A stretch of 64,000 nt of DNA from Actinophytocola sp049647105 (GCF_049647105.1 NZ_JBARWZ010000286.1:1-64000), one strand, 5' to 3'; shown: positions 44,265 to 53,596, numbered from the stretch's first letter. Numbers and translations: made by a program. The notes: generated by a model from the letters alone, not told the origin.

Positions 44265-45254
44265 TCAGGATGCATCGGCGGTGGTCTTCCTCCTGCTCGG
44301 TGGCTCGGACTCGGCGAGCACCGGCGGCGCGGCCGCGACGATCCGGTCGAGCTCGGCGAGGTCGGCCTCGCTGAGCCGGACCTCCAGTGCCGGCACGCTG
44401 TCCTCGATGTGCTCGGGGACCTGGGCGCCGACGACGGGCACGATCCCGGCCGGGTGGTGCAGCACCCAGGCGAGCGCGAGCTGCGCGACGCTGATGCCGA
44501 GGTCCGCGGCGAAGGCCTTGAGGCGGTCAACGACCGCCAGAACGGCGGCGAAGCGCTCCCCCTGGAAGACGGGCGAGTAGGCGCGCCAGTCGTCCTGGGG
44601 GAAGGTGTGGCCCGGCCGCAGTGCGCCCGTCAGTAGCCCGTGGGCCAGTGCCGACCAGCCCATGACCCTGGTCCCCGCCGCCTGGCAGTGCGGCAGGACA
44701 TCGCGCTCGACCTCGCGGGCCAGCAGGTTGAACGGGACCTGCGCGACCGACGCCGAACCGAACTCGCTCATCTGCGCGGCCGAGAAGTTGGACACGCCGG
44801 TGTGCCGGACGAGTCCTTCCGCCACGAAGCCCGCGAGCACTCCCGCGGTCTCGGCGAGCGGGATCGTCGGATCCGGATAGTGCAGGAGGTAGAGGTCGAC
44901 GTGGTCCGTCCGCAGCGAGCGGAGGCTGGACACGAGGCTGGCGCGGAGGAACTCCGGGTCACTGTTGCGGACCACGGTGTCCCTCCGCGCCTGCAGGCCG
45001 CCCTTGGTGGCGATGACCAGCTCCGAGCGGTGGGTGCGCAGCAGGTCGCCGAGCCCTCTGGCGAGCCCGGCCTCTGCGGCGCCGTTGCCGTAGGCGCGTG
45101 CGGTGTCGAAGAAGTTCACCCCGAGGTCGAACGCCCTGCGCACCGCGCGCACCCCGGGCTCGGTCTGTCCGCCCCACAGGCCGCTGAGTGCCCAGGTGCC
45201 CAGGCACAGCCTGGAGACCGGGCGGTCCTGCGCACCGAGCGGCCAGCCGCTCAT
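44265..45254 (-). CDS. Aldo/keto reductase (NDP-sugar ketoreductase candidate)
   Basis: 329 aa. AKR (beta/alpha)8 barrel with the tetrad Asp and Tyr in FFDTARAYGNG, Lys in ATKGG and His in YLLHYPDP. The NADPH-site residues near the C-terminus are VVGAQVPEHIEDS. In deoxysugar clusters such enzymes reduce 3- or 4-keto groups. It overlaps the methyltransferase upstream by ATGA and is followed at 13 bp by the C-methyltransferase, consistent with making a branched deoxysugar. The precise position reduced is not known. Confidence 0.85.
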   Translation of the reverse strand: MSGWPLGAQDRPVSRLCLGTWALSGLWGGQTEPGVRAVRRAFDLGVNFFDTARAYGNGAAEAGLARGLGDLLRTHRSELVIATKGGLQARRDTVVRNSDPEFLRASLVSSLRSLRTDHVDLYLLHYPDPTIPLAETAGVLAGFVAEGLVRHTGVSNFSAAQMSEFGSASVAQVPFNLLAREVERDVLPHCQAAGTRVMGWSALAHGLLTGALRPGHTFPQDDWRAYSPVFQGERFAAVLAVVDRLKAFAADLGISVAQLALAWVLHHPAGIVPVVGAQVPEHIEDSVPALEVRLSEADLAELDRIVAAAPPVLAESEPPSRRKTTADAS

Positions 45255-45982
45255 GCCGAGGGGTCCTCGTCGCGGCGCAGGATCAGGAAACAGACCCCGT
45301 CCTCGTCGACGAACTCGTCGAGCAACGGGGTCAGCCCGGCCTCGACCGCGATCTTGGCGATCACGTCGACGCCGTGCCAGGCCAGGAAACCCTTGAACTC
45401 GAACGGGTTCGCGTCCTTATAGCGGGACGCGTAGAAGTGGAAGAAGCCGCGGGTCGATGCCCCGAGGTCGAGGAAGTTGACCGCGAAGTGGCCGCCGGCA
45501 CGCAGGATCCTGGCGATCTGCCGGAAGTAGAGGTAGAACTCGAAGACGTTGAGGTGGATGAAGACGTTGAGGGAGTACCCGGCGTCGAAGCTCGCCGACG
45601 GGAGTGCCGCAAGGAAGTCGTTCTCGATGTGGTGGTAGTCGACGTTGTCGTGTGCCCGGCAGGTGTGTTCCGCCTTGGACAGGAAGGACTGGCTCACGTC
45701 GGTGCACAGCAGCCGCCGCACCCGGGGTGCGATGACGTCGGCCATGATCCCTTCGCCGCTGCCGATCTCGAAGACCTCCGAGTCCGGGTTCAGCCGCAGT
45801 CGTCCCGCGATCCAGTCCGCCCGGTCCACGCGGTCGCGCAGGTACTCGTCGCGGGGCTGGACACCGGCGAGCGCCATCTGCATCTCGGCCGCGGAGTTCC
45901 ATTCCCACACCGCGTTGAGCTCGCCCATCTTCCGCATCAGCGGCTTCGCCGCAGTGGTCGGCGTCCCTTGCGTGTTGTTCAT
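45251..45982 (-). CDS. SAM-dependent methyltransferase
   Basis: 243 aa from ATG 45982. SAM loop VFEIGSGEGIMADVI, acidic residue LLCTDVSQSF, and FDAGYSLNVFIHLNVFEFYLYFRQIARILRAGGHFAVNFLD. A class I methyltransferase in the sugar operon, probably O-methylating one sugar residue of the oligosaccharide; acceptor unknown. Confidence 0.8.
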   Translation of the reverse strand: MNNTQGTPTTAAKPLMRKMGELNAVWEWNSAAEMQMALAGVQPRDEYLRDRVDRADWIAGRLRLNPDSEVFEIGSGEGIMADVIAPRVRRLLCTDVSQSFLSKAEHTCRAHDNVDYHHIENDFLAALPSASFDAGYSLNVFIHLNVFEFYLYFRQIARILRAGGHFAVNFLDLGASTRGFFHFYASRYKDANPFEFKGFLAWHGVDVIAKIAVEAGLTPLLDEFVDEDGVCFLILRRDEDPSA

Positions 45983-46046
45983 ACGACCTCGCTCATGGTG
46001 TCCTGACGGTGTGACTGGCCGGGGTGCCCCGACCGGGCGATGACGG

Positions 46047-47318
46047 TCAACGGCCGGCCACCAGTCCGGCGACGTCGTCGGCGGTGAGCTCGCCGGTGCG
46101 GGCCAGGGTGGTGAGCAGGTCCGCGACCTGCGCGGCGGTCGGCGCGGCGGCCACGGACTTGCTCAGCTCCATCGCGCGACGCCGGTACTGGTGGCCGAAC
46201 AGCATCTCGGTGATGGCCTTGTCGATCGCCTCGTCGGTGACCGTGAGGCCGGGCAGGGTCCTGGTCGCCCCCTGCGGGTCGAGCCGCCTGCCGTAGATCT
46301 GCCCGTCGTGGTTCAGTGCGAGGGAGAGCTGCGGGATGCCCATCGCGATGCCGTTCATCAGGCAGTTGGCGCTGCCGTGGTGGATGAGCAGGTCGCAGCC
46401 GGGCAGGATCAGCTCCAGCGGGCAGTTGCGCAGTACCCGGACGTTCGGCGGCAGCGAGTCCAGACCGTCCACTTCCGACACCGCGGCGGTGAGCACCACC
46501 TCCGTGGCGTGCTGGGCGGCGGACTCGACGGCGTGGCGCAGCGCGGGCAGCCGCTCGCCGAACACCCCGGTCGCGGAGTTGCCCCACACCACGCAGACGC
46601 GCCTGCCCTTGATCGGCCCGAGCAACCACGGGTCGACGTCCTGGGCGCCGTTGTAGGGCTGGTACCTGATGGGGATGCGCAGCGCGTCACCCATCGGAGG
46701 AACGGCGACGTCCGGCGACGGGTCGACCACGTACTTGATCTTGTGACGGGTCCAGCTCACCCCGTACTTCGCGAAGCAGGTCAACGGGTCGCTGGCCACC
46801 AGGTCGAGGCCCGGCTCGGTCTCCACGGTGCCGATGAAGCCTGGCGAGTAGAACACCGCCGGCACCTCGTTCAGCTCCGCGACCAGCGCGCCCTCGGACG
46901 CCATGATGTCGTGCACCACGAGGTCGGGGCGCCACGCGGCGGCGAAGTCGACGGCGTTGTCGTAGCTGCGCTGGACCGCGTCGATGGTGTTCTTCCAGAA
47001 GTCGCGAAGCGTGCCGGTGTCGAAGTCACGCACGGAGCTCAGCGCGTCACCGGTGAACGGGTGCAGCGGCAGCGGCATCTCGCCGCTCTGCGGCGGGGTG
47101 TTGAGCGCCTGGACGTAGTAGGCCAGCCTGGCGCTCTCCATCATGTCCGCCGAGTCGAGCACCGACACCGGCATCAGCCCGGCGGACATCACCCCCTGCA
47201 CCTGCTGGGGCGGGCAGGCGACCCGGACCTCGTGTCCAGCCGCACGCAATGCCCAGGCCAGCGGGACCATGCACATGTAGTGCCCGGCCCAGTTGGACAC
47301 CGTGAACAGAATCCGCAT
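46047..47318 (-). CDS. Glycosyltransferase, GT1/GT-B (antibiotic type)
   Basis: 423 aa. Starts MRILFTVSNWAGHYMCMVPLAWALRAAGHEVRVACPP, the acceptor-domain hallmark of DesVII/EryCIII-like enzymes. The donor-site motif HHGSANCLMNGIAMGIPQLSL replaces HHGGxGT..A...GVPQ. It likely attaches a dTDP-activated deoxysugar, such as the first olivose to the aromatic acid. No DesVIII-type helper is nearby. Confidence 0.88.
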   Translation of the reverse strand: MRILFTVSNWAGHYMCMVPLAWALRAAGHEVRVACPPQQVQGVMSAGLMPVSVLDSADMMESARLAYYVQALNTPPQSGEMPLPLHPFTGDALSSVRDFDTGTLRDFWKNTIDAVQRSYDNAVDFAAAWRPDLVVHDIMASEGALVAELNEVPAVFYSPGFIGTVETEPGLDLVASDPLTCFAKYGVSWTRHKIKYVVDPSPDVAVPPMGDALRIPIRYQPYNGAQDVDPWLLGPIKGRRVCVVWGNSATGVFGERLPALRHAVESAAQHATEVVLTAAVSEVDGLDSLPPNVRVLRNCPLELILPGCDLLIHHGSANCLMNGIAMGIPQLSLALNHDGQIYGRRLDPQGATRTLPGLTVTDEAIDKAITEMLFGHQYRRRAMELSKSVAAAPTAAQVADLLTTLARTGELTADDVAGLVAGR

Positions 47319-47345
47319 CGGATCTCCCTTGAGGCGAAAGAGGAT

Positions 47346-48374
47346 TCAGCGCCGGACCGGGGCGAGTCGTTTCTCCACGTGCCGCGCCCACTCCGGGATG
47401 TGGGCACCACCGATCTCGATGTCGAACGAGGCCTTCAGCTCCGTGGGACCGGCCTGCGCCGCCCACTTCGCGGTCCTGTCGATGCCGACCGACAGCGGTG
47501 TGTCGACCCAGTCGCCGAAGACCGACCGCGCCTCGTCGGTGGCGGTGTAGACCACCTTCACCTCGTCCCGCGCGGGCAGGTGGGCGATGGGGTGCTCCGG
47601 CACCCCGGCCGCCGCGCGCACCGCTTCCGCCAGTTCCAGCACGGTGTTGGTGGTCGCGGAGCCGACGTTGAACGCCCGGCCCCATGCCGCCTCGTTCTCC
47701 GGGGCCTGGCACACCACGTCCACGACGTCCTTGACGTAGCTGAACGCCCGGACCTGGCCGCCGTCCCCGTAGACCGAGATGGGCTCGCCGCGCATGATCT
47801 GGTTGAAGAAGATGGCCACCGCGTTGCGGTACGGGTCCTGCATGTTCTGCCATTCGCCGTACACGTTGTGCATCCGGAACGCGGTGAACGGCATGTGCTG
47901 CAGGCGCATGGTCACCTCGAGCTCACGCTCCACCGCGAGCTTGGCGTTGCCGTAGCTGTCGGACGGCACGGGGATCGACGACTCGCGCATGGGCGTCTCG
48001 CCGTGCCCGTAGACCGCCACCGACGACGCGAAGCAGAAGAACGACACCCCGGTGCGCAGCGCGGCGTTGATCAGGTTGACGCTGCCCATCAGGTTCGTGT
48101 CGTAGTTCAGCTGCTTGACCGAGTGGCTGATCACCTCCGCCGCGAACGCGGCGAAGTGGAAGACCCGGTCGAACCGGTGCTCGGCGAACAGCGACTCGAC
48201 CAGCGCGCCATCGGTGACCGAGCCGACGACCAGTTCGGCGCCGTCGGGCACGCGGCTGGCCGCTCCTCCGCTGAGGTCGTCGAGAACCACGACCGTATGC
48301 CCGTCCGCGACAAGCCGTTCGGCCAGGTGCGATCCGATGAAACCCGCTCCACCGGTCACCAGACAGTGCGTCAT
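47346..48374 (-). CDS. NAD-dependent NDP-sugar epimerase (GalE-like)
   Basis: 342 aa with AAGGAG upstream of ATG 48374. Extended SDR: TGGAGFIGSHLAERLV, FHFAAFAAEVIS, catalytic SSVAVYG and YGNAK, AFRMHNVYGE, AFSYVKDVVD. The TDEVYG of dTDP-glucose 4,6-dehydratase is absent, so a UDP-/dTDP-hexose 4-epimerase (for galactose- or fucose-series residues) is more likely. It is in the operon with RmlA and a glycosyltransferase. Confidence 0.85.
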   Translation of the reverse strand: MTHCLVTGGAGFIGSHLAERLVADGHTVVVLDDLSGGAASRVPDGAELVVGSVTDGALVESLFAEHRFDRVFHFAAFAAEVISHSVKQLNYDTNLMGSVNLINAALRTGVSFFCFASSVAVYGHGETPMRESSIPVPSDSYGNAKLAVERELEVTMRLQHMPFTAFRMHNVYGEWQNMQDPYRNAVAIFFNQIMRGEPISVYGDGGQVRAFSYVKDVVDVVCQAPENEAAWGRAFNVGSATTNTVLELAEAVRAAAGVPEHPIAHLPARDEVKVVYTATDEARSVFGDWVDTPLSVGIDRTAKWAAQAGPTELKASFDIEIGGAHIPEWARHVEKRLAPVRR

Positions 48375-48411
48375 CCAAGCTCCTTCTCAGTGCTGCACAG
48401 GGGAATGGCGC

Positions 48412-49476
48412 TCAGCCCACTTGGACTGTGCTGTGGTCGCCGAGGACAAGCCGGTGGAACCTCGGGGTGTCTGCTGCGGTGACCCGGGTGTCCCTGCCGA
48501 TCAGCGAGTGGTCGATGCGGACGACGCCCTCGATCTGGGCGCCGGGCAGCATGATCGAACGCTCGATCTCGCTGTCGATCACCGTGCAGCCCGCTCCGAC
48601 CGAGGTGTACGGCCCCAGGCGGGAGTTCCGGACGACCGCTCCGGGGCCGAGGCTGACCGGGCCGATGATCTGGGAGCCGGTGACCACCGCGCCGGGCGCC
48701 ACGATCACCGCGCCGGACAGGTCACTCGCCGCGTCGACCTCACCCGCCACCGAGGTGCTGATGCTGTCGAGCACGAACTGGTTCAGCTCGAGGATGTCGC
48801 CGACGGTGCCGGTGTCGCGCCAGTACTCCGAGGTCACGGTCGCCCCGACGGGTTGCCCGTCCGCGATCAGGCGCGCGATGGCGTCGGTGATCTCCAGCTC
48901 GCCGCGCCATGACGGCGTGAGCCGCGCGATCGCCCCGTGCACGGCCTGGCTGAAGACGTAGACACCGATCACGGCCAGGTCGCTCCTGGGCTCACGGGGC
49001 TTCTCGACCACGCCGACGATGTGGCCGTCCCCATCCAGCTCCGCGACCCCGAACGCCCGGGGGTCGGGCACCTTGGTGAGCATGACCTGTGCCGAGGGGC
49101 GGTCCGTGCGGAACCGTTCGATGAGCTCGCCGATACCACCGAAGAGGAAGTTGTCGCCCAGGTACATGAGGAAGTCGTCGGCGCCGAGGTAGTCCCGCGC
49201 GATGCCGACCGCGTGGGCCAGCCCGCGCGGCTCGTGCTGGTGCAGGTAGGTCACCGCGAGCCCGAACGCCGAGCCGTCACCAACCTCGGCCCGGATGGCG
49301 GGCGCGCTCGCGCCACCGATCACGATGCCGACCTCGCGGATACCCGCGTCCCGGACCGACTCCAGGCCGTAGAACAGCACCGGCTTGTTGGCGATGGGAA
49401 GAAGCTGTTTCGGCGAGGTGTGCGTGAGGGGCCGTAGACGTGAGCCGACTCCGCCCGCCAGCACGAGGGCCTTCAC
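48412..49476 (-). CDS. Glucose-1-phosphate thymidylyltransferase, long form
   Basis: 354 aa from GTG 49476. Nucleotidyltransferase motif LVLAGGVGSRLRPLTHTSPKQLLPIANKP, metal site YLGDNFLFGG, VEKPREP, GVYVFSQ. A C-terminal left-handed beta-helix (GAVIVAPGAVVTGSQIIGPVSLGPGAVVRNSRLGPYTSVG) makes it the long StrD/AviD-type RmlA found in secondary metabolism. It makes dTDP-glucose, the entry to the deoxysugar branch. First gene of an eight-gene minus operon. Confidence 0.93.
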   Translation of the reverse strand: MKALVLAGGVGSRLRPLTHTSPKQLLPIANKPVLFYGLESVRDAGIREVGIVIGGASAPAIRAEVGDGSAFGLAVTYLHQHEPRGLAHAVGIARDYLGADDFLMYLGDNFLFGGIGELIERFRTDRPSAQVMLTKVPDPRAFGVAELDGDGHIVGVVEKPREPRSDLAVIGVYVFSQAVHGAIARLTPSWRGELEITDAIARLIADGQPVGATVTSEYWRDTGTVGDILELNQFVLDSISTSVAGEVDAASDLSGAVIVAPGAVVTGSQIIGPVSLGPGAVVRNSRLGPYTSVGAGCTVIDSEIERSIMLPGAQIEGVVRIDHSLIGRDTRVTAADTPRFHRLVLGDHSTVQVG

Positions 49477-49581
49477 GGGCAGTTCCCGGGCAGACCCGGG
49501 TAGACCGGCTGGTTCACGACCGACTCCAATGGTGTCGATGACTGAGCTCTCAGCGACACTACCGAGAATGCTTTCGTGATT

Positions 49582-49658
49582 TCCCTAACGAACAGCGGCG
49601 AGCACCGCCCGCCTGTGGTGAAAACACTAGTTCATTATCGCGGGTGGCTCGATAAGGT
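49582..49658. promoter_or_regulatory. Divergent promoter region with CTAG box
   Basis: ACTAGT (49626-49631) lies centrally. On the minus strand TAGGGA (49587-49582) lies 38 bp after CTAGT, a spacing shared with the oxygenase-1 promoter. On the plus strand TAAGGT (49653-49658) lies 21 bp after CTAGT, as in the promoter at 34484. Remaining sequence of the 49477-49759 gap shows no gene. Confidence 0.45.
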
Positions 49659-49759
49659 CGAATCCTGTGGACCACTCGCGCCCACACATTCCGCATTCTT
49701 TTATTGATGAGTCCGTCTCCGCGCGTGCCGGTGAACGAACCGAAAGGACAGGCGTCGCC

Positions 49760-50425
49760 ATGACCCCAGTGGTACGGGAGCCCGCCACGCGGATCGACCG
49801 TTTCCGCACGGACGGCTTCGTCCGGGTCGGACCGGTGCTCGACGAGGACGTGGTGCGCAGGCTCAAAGAGGGCGCCACGAGATTGATCTCCCGTTTCGGC
49901 GAGGAGGACCGGGTCTCCGAAGACTACTGGCACTTCGACGTCGACGGGGCCGCGCCGGTGCTGTACCGGATCCACAACCTCGAGAAGCAGGACTGGCCGG
50001 AGGCCGAGTTGCTGCACCGGCCGGAACTCGCCCGGCTCGCCGCCGAGTTCGTCGGCGAACCGGTCGTGCCGACGGCGTTCGCCCTCGTGCTCAAGGAACC
50101 CCTGCGCGCGGCCGGCGTGCCGTGGCACCGCGACCGCCCCCACCTCCCGCCGCACCTCGTGTGCAACATCAGCATCTGCCTTGACGAGGCGGGCCCGGCG
50201 AACGGGTGCCTTGAGGCGGTGCCCGGCTCCCACCTGCTGCCCGTCGACGCGGACGTCGATGCCGTGCGGGACGCGGGTCCGCGAGTACCGGTGCCCTCCG
50301 AGGAGGGGGATCTCGTGGTGCACGACGTCCGGCTCGTGCACGGGTCCGGGCCGAACCCGAGCGACCGGTGGCGAAGGACCATCGTCATCGAGTTCGCCGA
50401 TCCCGCCGTGTCACTCGAGCCCTGA
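49760..50425 (+). CDS. PhyH-family Fe(II)/2-oxoglutarate oxygenase (copy 2)
   Basis: 221 aa from ATG 49760 (GAAAGGA 11 bp upstream); the frame is open back to GTG 49667, 9 bp after a candidate -10 box, so a longer leaderless form is possible. Facial triad HxD in VPWHRDRPH and distal His in RLVHGSGPN, with the 2-oxoglutarate Arg in RWRRTIVIEF. FRTDGFVRVGPVLDEDVVRRL and WCL-type CLEAVPGSHLLP (GSH) are PhyH marks. One of three such oxygenases here; ring specificity unassigned. Confidence 0.85.
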   Translation: MTPVVREPATRIDRFRTDGFVRVGPVLDEDVVRRLKEGATRLISRFGEEDRVSEDYWHFDVDGAAPVLYRIHNLEKQDWPEAELLHRPELARLAAEFVGEPVVPTAFALVLKEPLRAAGVPWHRDRPHLPPHLVCNISICLDEAGPANGCLEAVPGSHLLPVDADVDAVRDAGPRVPVPSEEGDLVVHDVRLVHGSGPNPSDRWRRTIVIEFADPAVSLEP

Positions 50426-50511
50426 CGTCGAGGCGCCCCGTTCACCGCAGAGGAAGAAAGGCCGGACCGCATGAAGTCGAGTGCCACACGACCGGACGAG
50501 GAGCGCTGCCA

Positions 50512-51318
50512 GTGGTGAGCCTGCTGGGTTGGATGGGCATGGTGTCCGGGAGCGGGCGGGCCGCGACCGCGCCACCGCCCCTCGACGAGGTCATGGCAGA
50601 GCGCTTCCGCGAGCGAACGGACCCGCGCCGGGGAGACTGGGCCTACGCCCACTTCGTGGACCTCCGCGACGCGCTCGCCGAGGCGCTGCACGACGCGTCC
50701 GGCGTCTGGCTCGACTATGGAGCGGGCACGTCGCCGTACCGGGAGCTGTTCACGACCGCCGAACTGCAGACGGCCGACATCCCCGGCGGTGAGTCCTACC
50801 CCGCCGATCACGCGCTCGACCGCGACGGCCGCTGCCCGGTGCCAGACGGCACGTTCGACGGCGTGCTGTCCACACAGGTCCTCGAGCACGTCACCGACGC
50901 GGACGCCTACCTGCGCGAGGCGTACCGGCTGGTGCGGCCCGGCGGGCGGCTGGTGTTGTCCACCCACGGCGTGTGGGAGGAACACGGCGGCCAGGACCTG
51001 TGGCGCTGGACGGCCGACGGCCTCGCCCTCCAGGCCGAGCGGGCCGGGTTCGACGTCGACCGGACGGTGAAGCTGACCTGCGGTCCGCGCGGGCTGCTGC
51101 TCCTGCTCCGCTGGTACGGGCGCGATCACGGCTGGCCGGGCGGTGGCCTGATCGGACTGGTGCTGCGGGCGCTGTGGCTGGTGGACCGGCTCCTGCCCCC
51201 GGCGATGGACACCTACCTCGACCGCGCGTTCCGCGATCTCGGCCACACCACGAGGCCGGACGTGCCGTTCTACCTGGACATCCTGCTCGTCGCCAGGAAA
51301 CCCGGGTCGCCCCGATGA
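50512..51318 (+). CDS. SAM-dependent methyltransferase (type 11)
   Basis: 268 aa from GTG 50512 (GAGGAG 8 bp upstream; GTG 50515 is adjacent). SAM loop VWLDYGAGTSPYRELF, DGVLSTQVLEHVTDADAYLREAYRLVRPGGRLVLSTHGVWEEHG. The C-terminal half has a hydrophobic stretch (LIGLVLRALWLVDRLLPPAM) that may bind membrane or substrate. Second gene of the plus operon; probably an O-methyltransferase on a sugar. Confidence 0.8.
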   Translation: MVSLLGWMGMVSGSGRAATAPPPLDEVMAERFRERTDPRRGDWAYAHFVDLRDALAEALHDASGVWLDYGAGTSPYRELFTTAELQTADIPGGESYPADHALDRDGRCPVPDGTFDGVLSTQVLEHVTDADAYLREAYRLVRPGGRLVLSTHGVWEEHGGQDLWRWTADGLALQAERAGFDVDRTVKLTCGPRGLLLLLRWYGRDHGWPGGGLIGLVLRALWLVDRLLPPAMDTYLDRAFRDLGHTTRPDVPFYLDILLVARKPGSPR

Positions 51319-51342
51319 CTACTCCGCAACGAAGGGATCACT

Positions 51343-52344
51343 ATGCCAAGGAGCCGGTCGGTCCGGCGAGCCGTGGTCACCGGAGGCGGGGGTTTTCTCG
51401 GCTCGCACCTCTGTGAGCAACTGCTCGCCCAGTCCGTCGAAGTCATCTGCATGGACAACTTCCTGACGGGGTTGCCGGACAACATCCACCACCTCATGGA
51501 CCATCCCGGCTTCTCCCTGGTGCGGTGCGATGTCAGCGACTTCGTGCACGTCACGGGCCCGGTCGACCTGGTGCTGCACTTCGCGTCGCCCGCCTCTCCC
51601 GTCGACTACCTCCGGATGCCGATCGAGACCATGCGGGTCGGCAGCCTCGGCACGTTCAACACGCTCAACCTGGCGAGGGACAAGGTGGCCAGGTACGTCC
51701 TCGCCTCGACCTCTGAGGTCTACGGCGACCCGCTGGAACACCCGCAGCGCGAGGACTACTGGGGCAACGTGAACCCGGTGGGCCCGCGCGGGGTCTACGA
51801 CGAGGCCAAGCGGTTCAGCGAGGCGCTGACCACCGCGTACCGGACGAGCAGGGCCACCGACACCGGCATCGTCCGGCTCTTCAACACCTACGGCCCCCGG
51901 ATGCGGGCGGACGACGGCCGGGCCATCCCGACCTTCATCCGCCAGGCGCTCGAGGGGTCGCCGATCACCGTCGCAGGGGACGGCAGTCAGACCCGGTCGA
52001 TCTGCTACATCGACGACACGGTGCGCGGCATCCTCGACTTCGCCTTCAGCGACCACGCGGGCCCGGTCAACATCGGCAACCCGGACGAGACCAGCATGCT
52101 GCGGCTGGCGGAACGGATCCGCGACATCACCGGGTCCGGCTCACCCATCGAGTTCGTCGACCTGCCCGTCGACGACCCGAAGGTCCGCAGGCCCGACACC
52201 GCGCTCGCCGAGAAGCTGCTCGGCTGGCAGCCTGCGATCGACGCCGAGCAGGGCCTGCGGACCACCGTCGCCTGGTTCGCCAGGCGAGAGCGGGACGCCG
52301 AGGGCGCCGGGGCGGTCACCGGGGACTCGCGCATCCCCGGCTGA
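51343..52344 (+). CDS. UDP-glucuronate decarboxylase (UDP-xylose synthase type)
   Basis: 333 aa with AAGGGA upstream of ATG 51343. Matches the UXS signature closely: FLTGLPDNIHHLMDHPGFSLVRCDVSD, LHFASPASPVDYLRMPIETM, TSEVYGDPLEHPQREDYWGNVNPVGPRGVYDEAKRFSEA, and RLFNTYGPRMR. It converts UDP-glucuronate to UDP-xylose, the source of the pentose (lyxose-type) and related residues of orthosomycins; AviE2 has this role in avilamycin. Strong assignment. Confidence 0.93.
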   Translation: MPRSRSVRRAVVTGGGGFLGSHLCEQLLAQSVEVICMDNFLTGLPDNIHHLMDHPGFSLVRCDVSDFVHVTGPVDLVLHFASPASPVDYLRMPIETMRVGSLGTFNTLNLARDKVARYVLASTSEVYGDPLEHPQREDYWGNVNPVGPRGVYDEAKRFSEALTTAYRTSRATDTGIVRLFNTYGPRMRADDGRAIPTFIRQALEGSPITVAGDGSQTRSICYIDDTVRGILDFAFSDHAGPVNIGNPDETSMLRLAERIRDITGSGSPIEFVDLPVDDPKVRRPDTALAEKLLGWQPAIDAEQGLRTTVAWFARRERDAEGAGAVTGDSRIPG

Positions 52345-52399
52345 CGGCAGTCACCGGCTCCCCCGCGAGCCGACCACCAACCGGGAGTTGCGGACCTTC

Positions 52400-53596
52400 A
52401 TGAACGACCAGCCACAGACGACACTCATCCAGCGCCTTCTGTCCACAGTGGACACGATGGACGCCTGCGCCCGGCTCGCGCGGGAGGACCCGGAGTCGGT
52501 CGTCGCCGTGACCATCGCCGAGGTGGCCGGTCGCGCGGCCCTGTACCCGGGACCCTGCTCGCCGGTGACCGTCCAGTTCGACGTGGACGTGCCGGGCGCG
52601 GGGCGGATCGGGTACCTGCTGACCGTCGGCCCAGACGGACAGCAGGCGCGTCCCGGCCGGGTCGACGACCCGTGGGTGTGCGTCAGGACCGACCTGCCCG
52701 CACTGGTCCGTGACGTGTTCGGGCCCGCGAGCCCGCGCACGGGGGCCGACCGCGAGGTGGTGATGAAGGACGAGCCGGGGCCCGCCGAGTACCGCCCCGA
52801 CGACCCGTGGCTGGTCCAGCGCGACGAGGCGACCAGGGCGGCGTACCAGGTCCTGCGGGCGTGCGGGCCGTACCAGGGGGACCTGACCACGCTGGCCATG
52901 CACTTCGGCTCGGACAAGTGGGGCGGGCACTGGTACACCCCCCACTACGAACGGCATCTCGGCAGGTACCGCGACCAGCCGGTGACCGTGCTGGAGATCG
53001 GCATCGGCGGCTACCACGACCCGGCCGCCGGTGGCGCCTCGCTGCGCATGTGGAAGCACTACTTCCACCGCGGCATGGTGTACGGGCTCGACGTGTACGA
53101 CAAGTCGCCGCTGGACGAGCCTCGGCTCACCACGATCCGGGGAGACCAGGCCGATCCGGCGTTCCTCGCCGACCTCGCGGCGCGGTACGGCCCGTTCGAC
53201 ATCGTGATCGACGACGGCAGCCATGTCAGCAGCCATGTCATCACCGCGTTCACCGCACTCTTCCCGCACGTGCGCCCCGGCGGCACGTACGTGGTCGAGG
53301 ACCTGCACACCTCGTACTGGCCCGAGTGGGGTGGCAACGGAACCGACCTGGCGGACCCGACGACATCGGTCGGTTTCCTGAAGACGCTCGCCGACGGGTT
53401 GCACCACCGCGACCGAGGCCACGCCGGCTCCCCCGGCCCGTCCTACACGGACCAGAATGTCACCGGTATCCACCTGTACCACAATCTCGCGCTGGTCGAG
53501 AAGGGCCTCAACGCCGAGCAGGCGAACGCCGCGTGGCGGCCGAGGTACGACCCGATGCGTGACATGCCGGCACCACAACGGGTTAATGGAGAGTGA
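52400..53596 (+). CDS. Sugar O-methyltransferase, MycE family
   Basis: 398 aa from ATG 52400. N-terminal ~140 residues form the auxiliary domain typical of MycE (QFDVDVPGAGRIGYLLTVG). The catalytic domain shows LAMHFGSDKWGGHWYTPHYERHL, SAM loop VTVLEIGIGGYHDP, DIVIDDGSHVSSHV (metal ligands of this Mg2+-dependent family) and TYVVEDLHTSYW. MycE-type enzymes methylate sugar hydroxyls on glycosylated antibiotics. Part of the plus operon 49760-54622. A GTCCACAGTGGAC palindrome lies in its 5' region. Confidence 0.9.
   Translation: MNDQPQTTLIQRLLSTVDTMDACARLAREDPESVVAVTIAEVAGRAALYPGPCSPVTVQFDVDVPGAGRIGYLLTVGPDGQQARPGRVDDPWVCVRTDLPALVRDVFGPASPRTGADREVVMKDEPGPAEYRPDDPWLVQRDEATRAAYQVLRACGPYQGDLTTLAMHFGSDKWGGHWYTPHYERHLGRYRDQPVTVLEIGIGGYHDPAAGGASLRMWKHYFHRGMVYGLDVYDKSPLDEPRLTTIRGDQADPAFLADLAARYGPFDIVIDDGSHVSSHVITAFTALFPHVRPGGTYVVEDLHTSYWPEWGGNGTDLADPTTSVGFLKTLADGLHHRDRGHAGSPGPSYTDQNVTGIHLYHNLALVEKGLNAEQANAAWRPRYDPMRDMPAPQRVNGE

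Noticed and set aside
47346..48374. dTDP-glucose 4,6-dehydratase (RmlB)
   Set aside because: Catalytic motif is SSVAVYG rather than TDEVYG, so a GalE-like epimerase is preferred.
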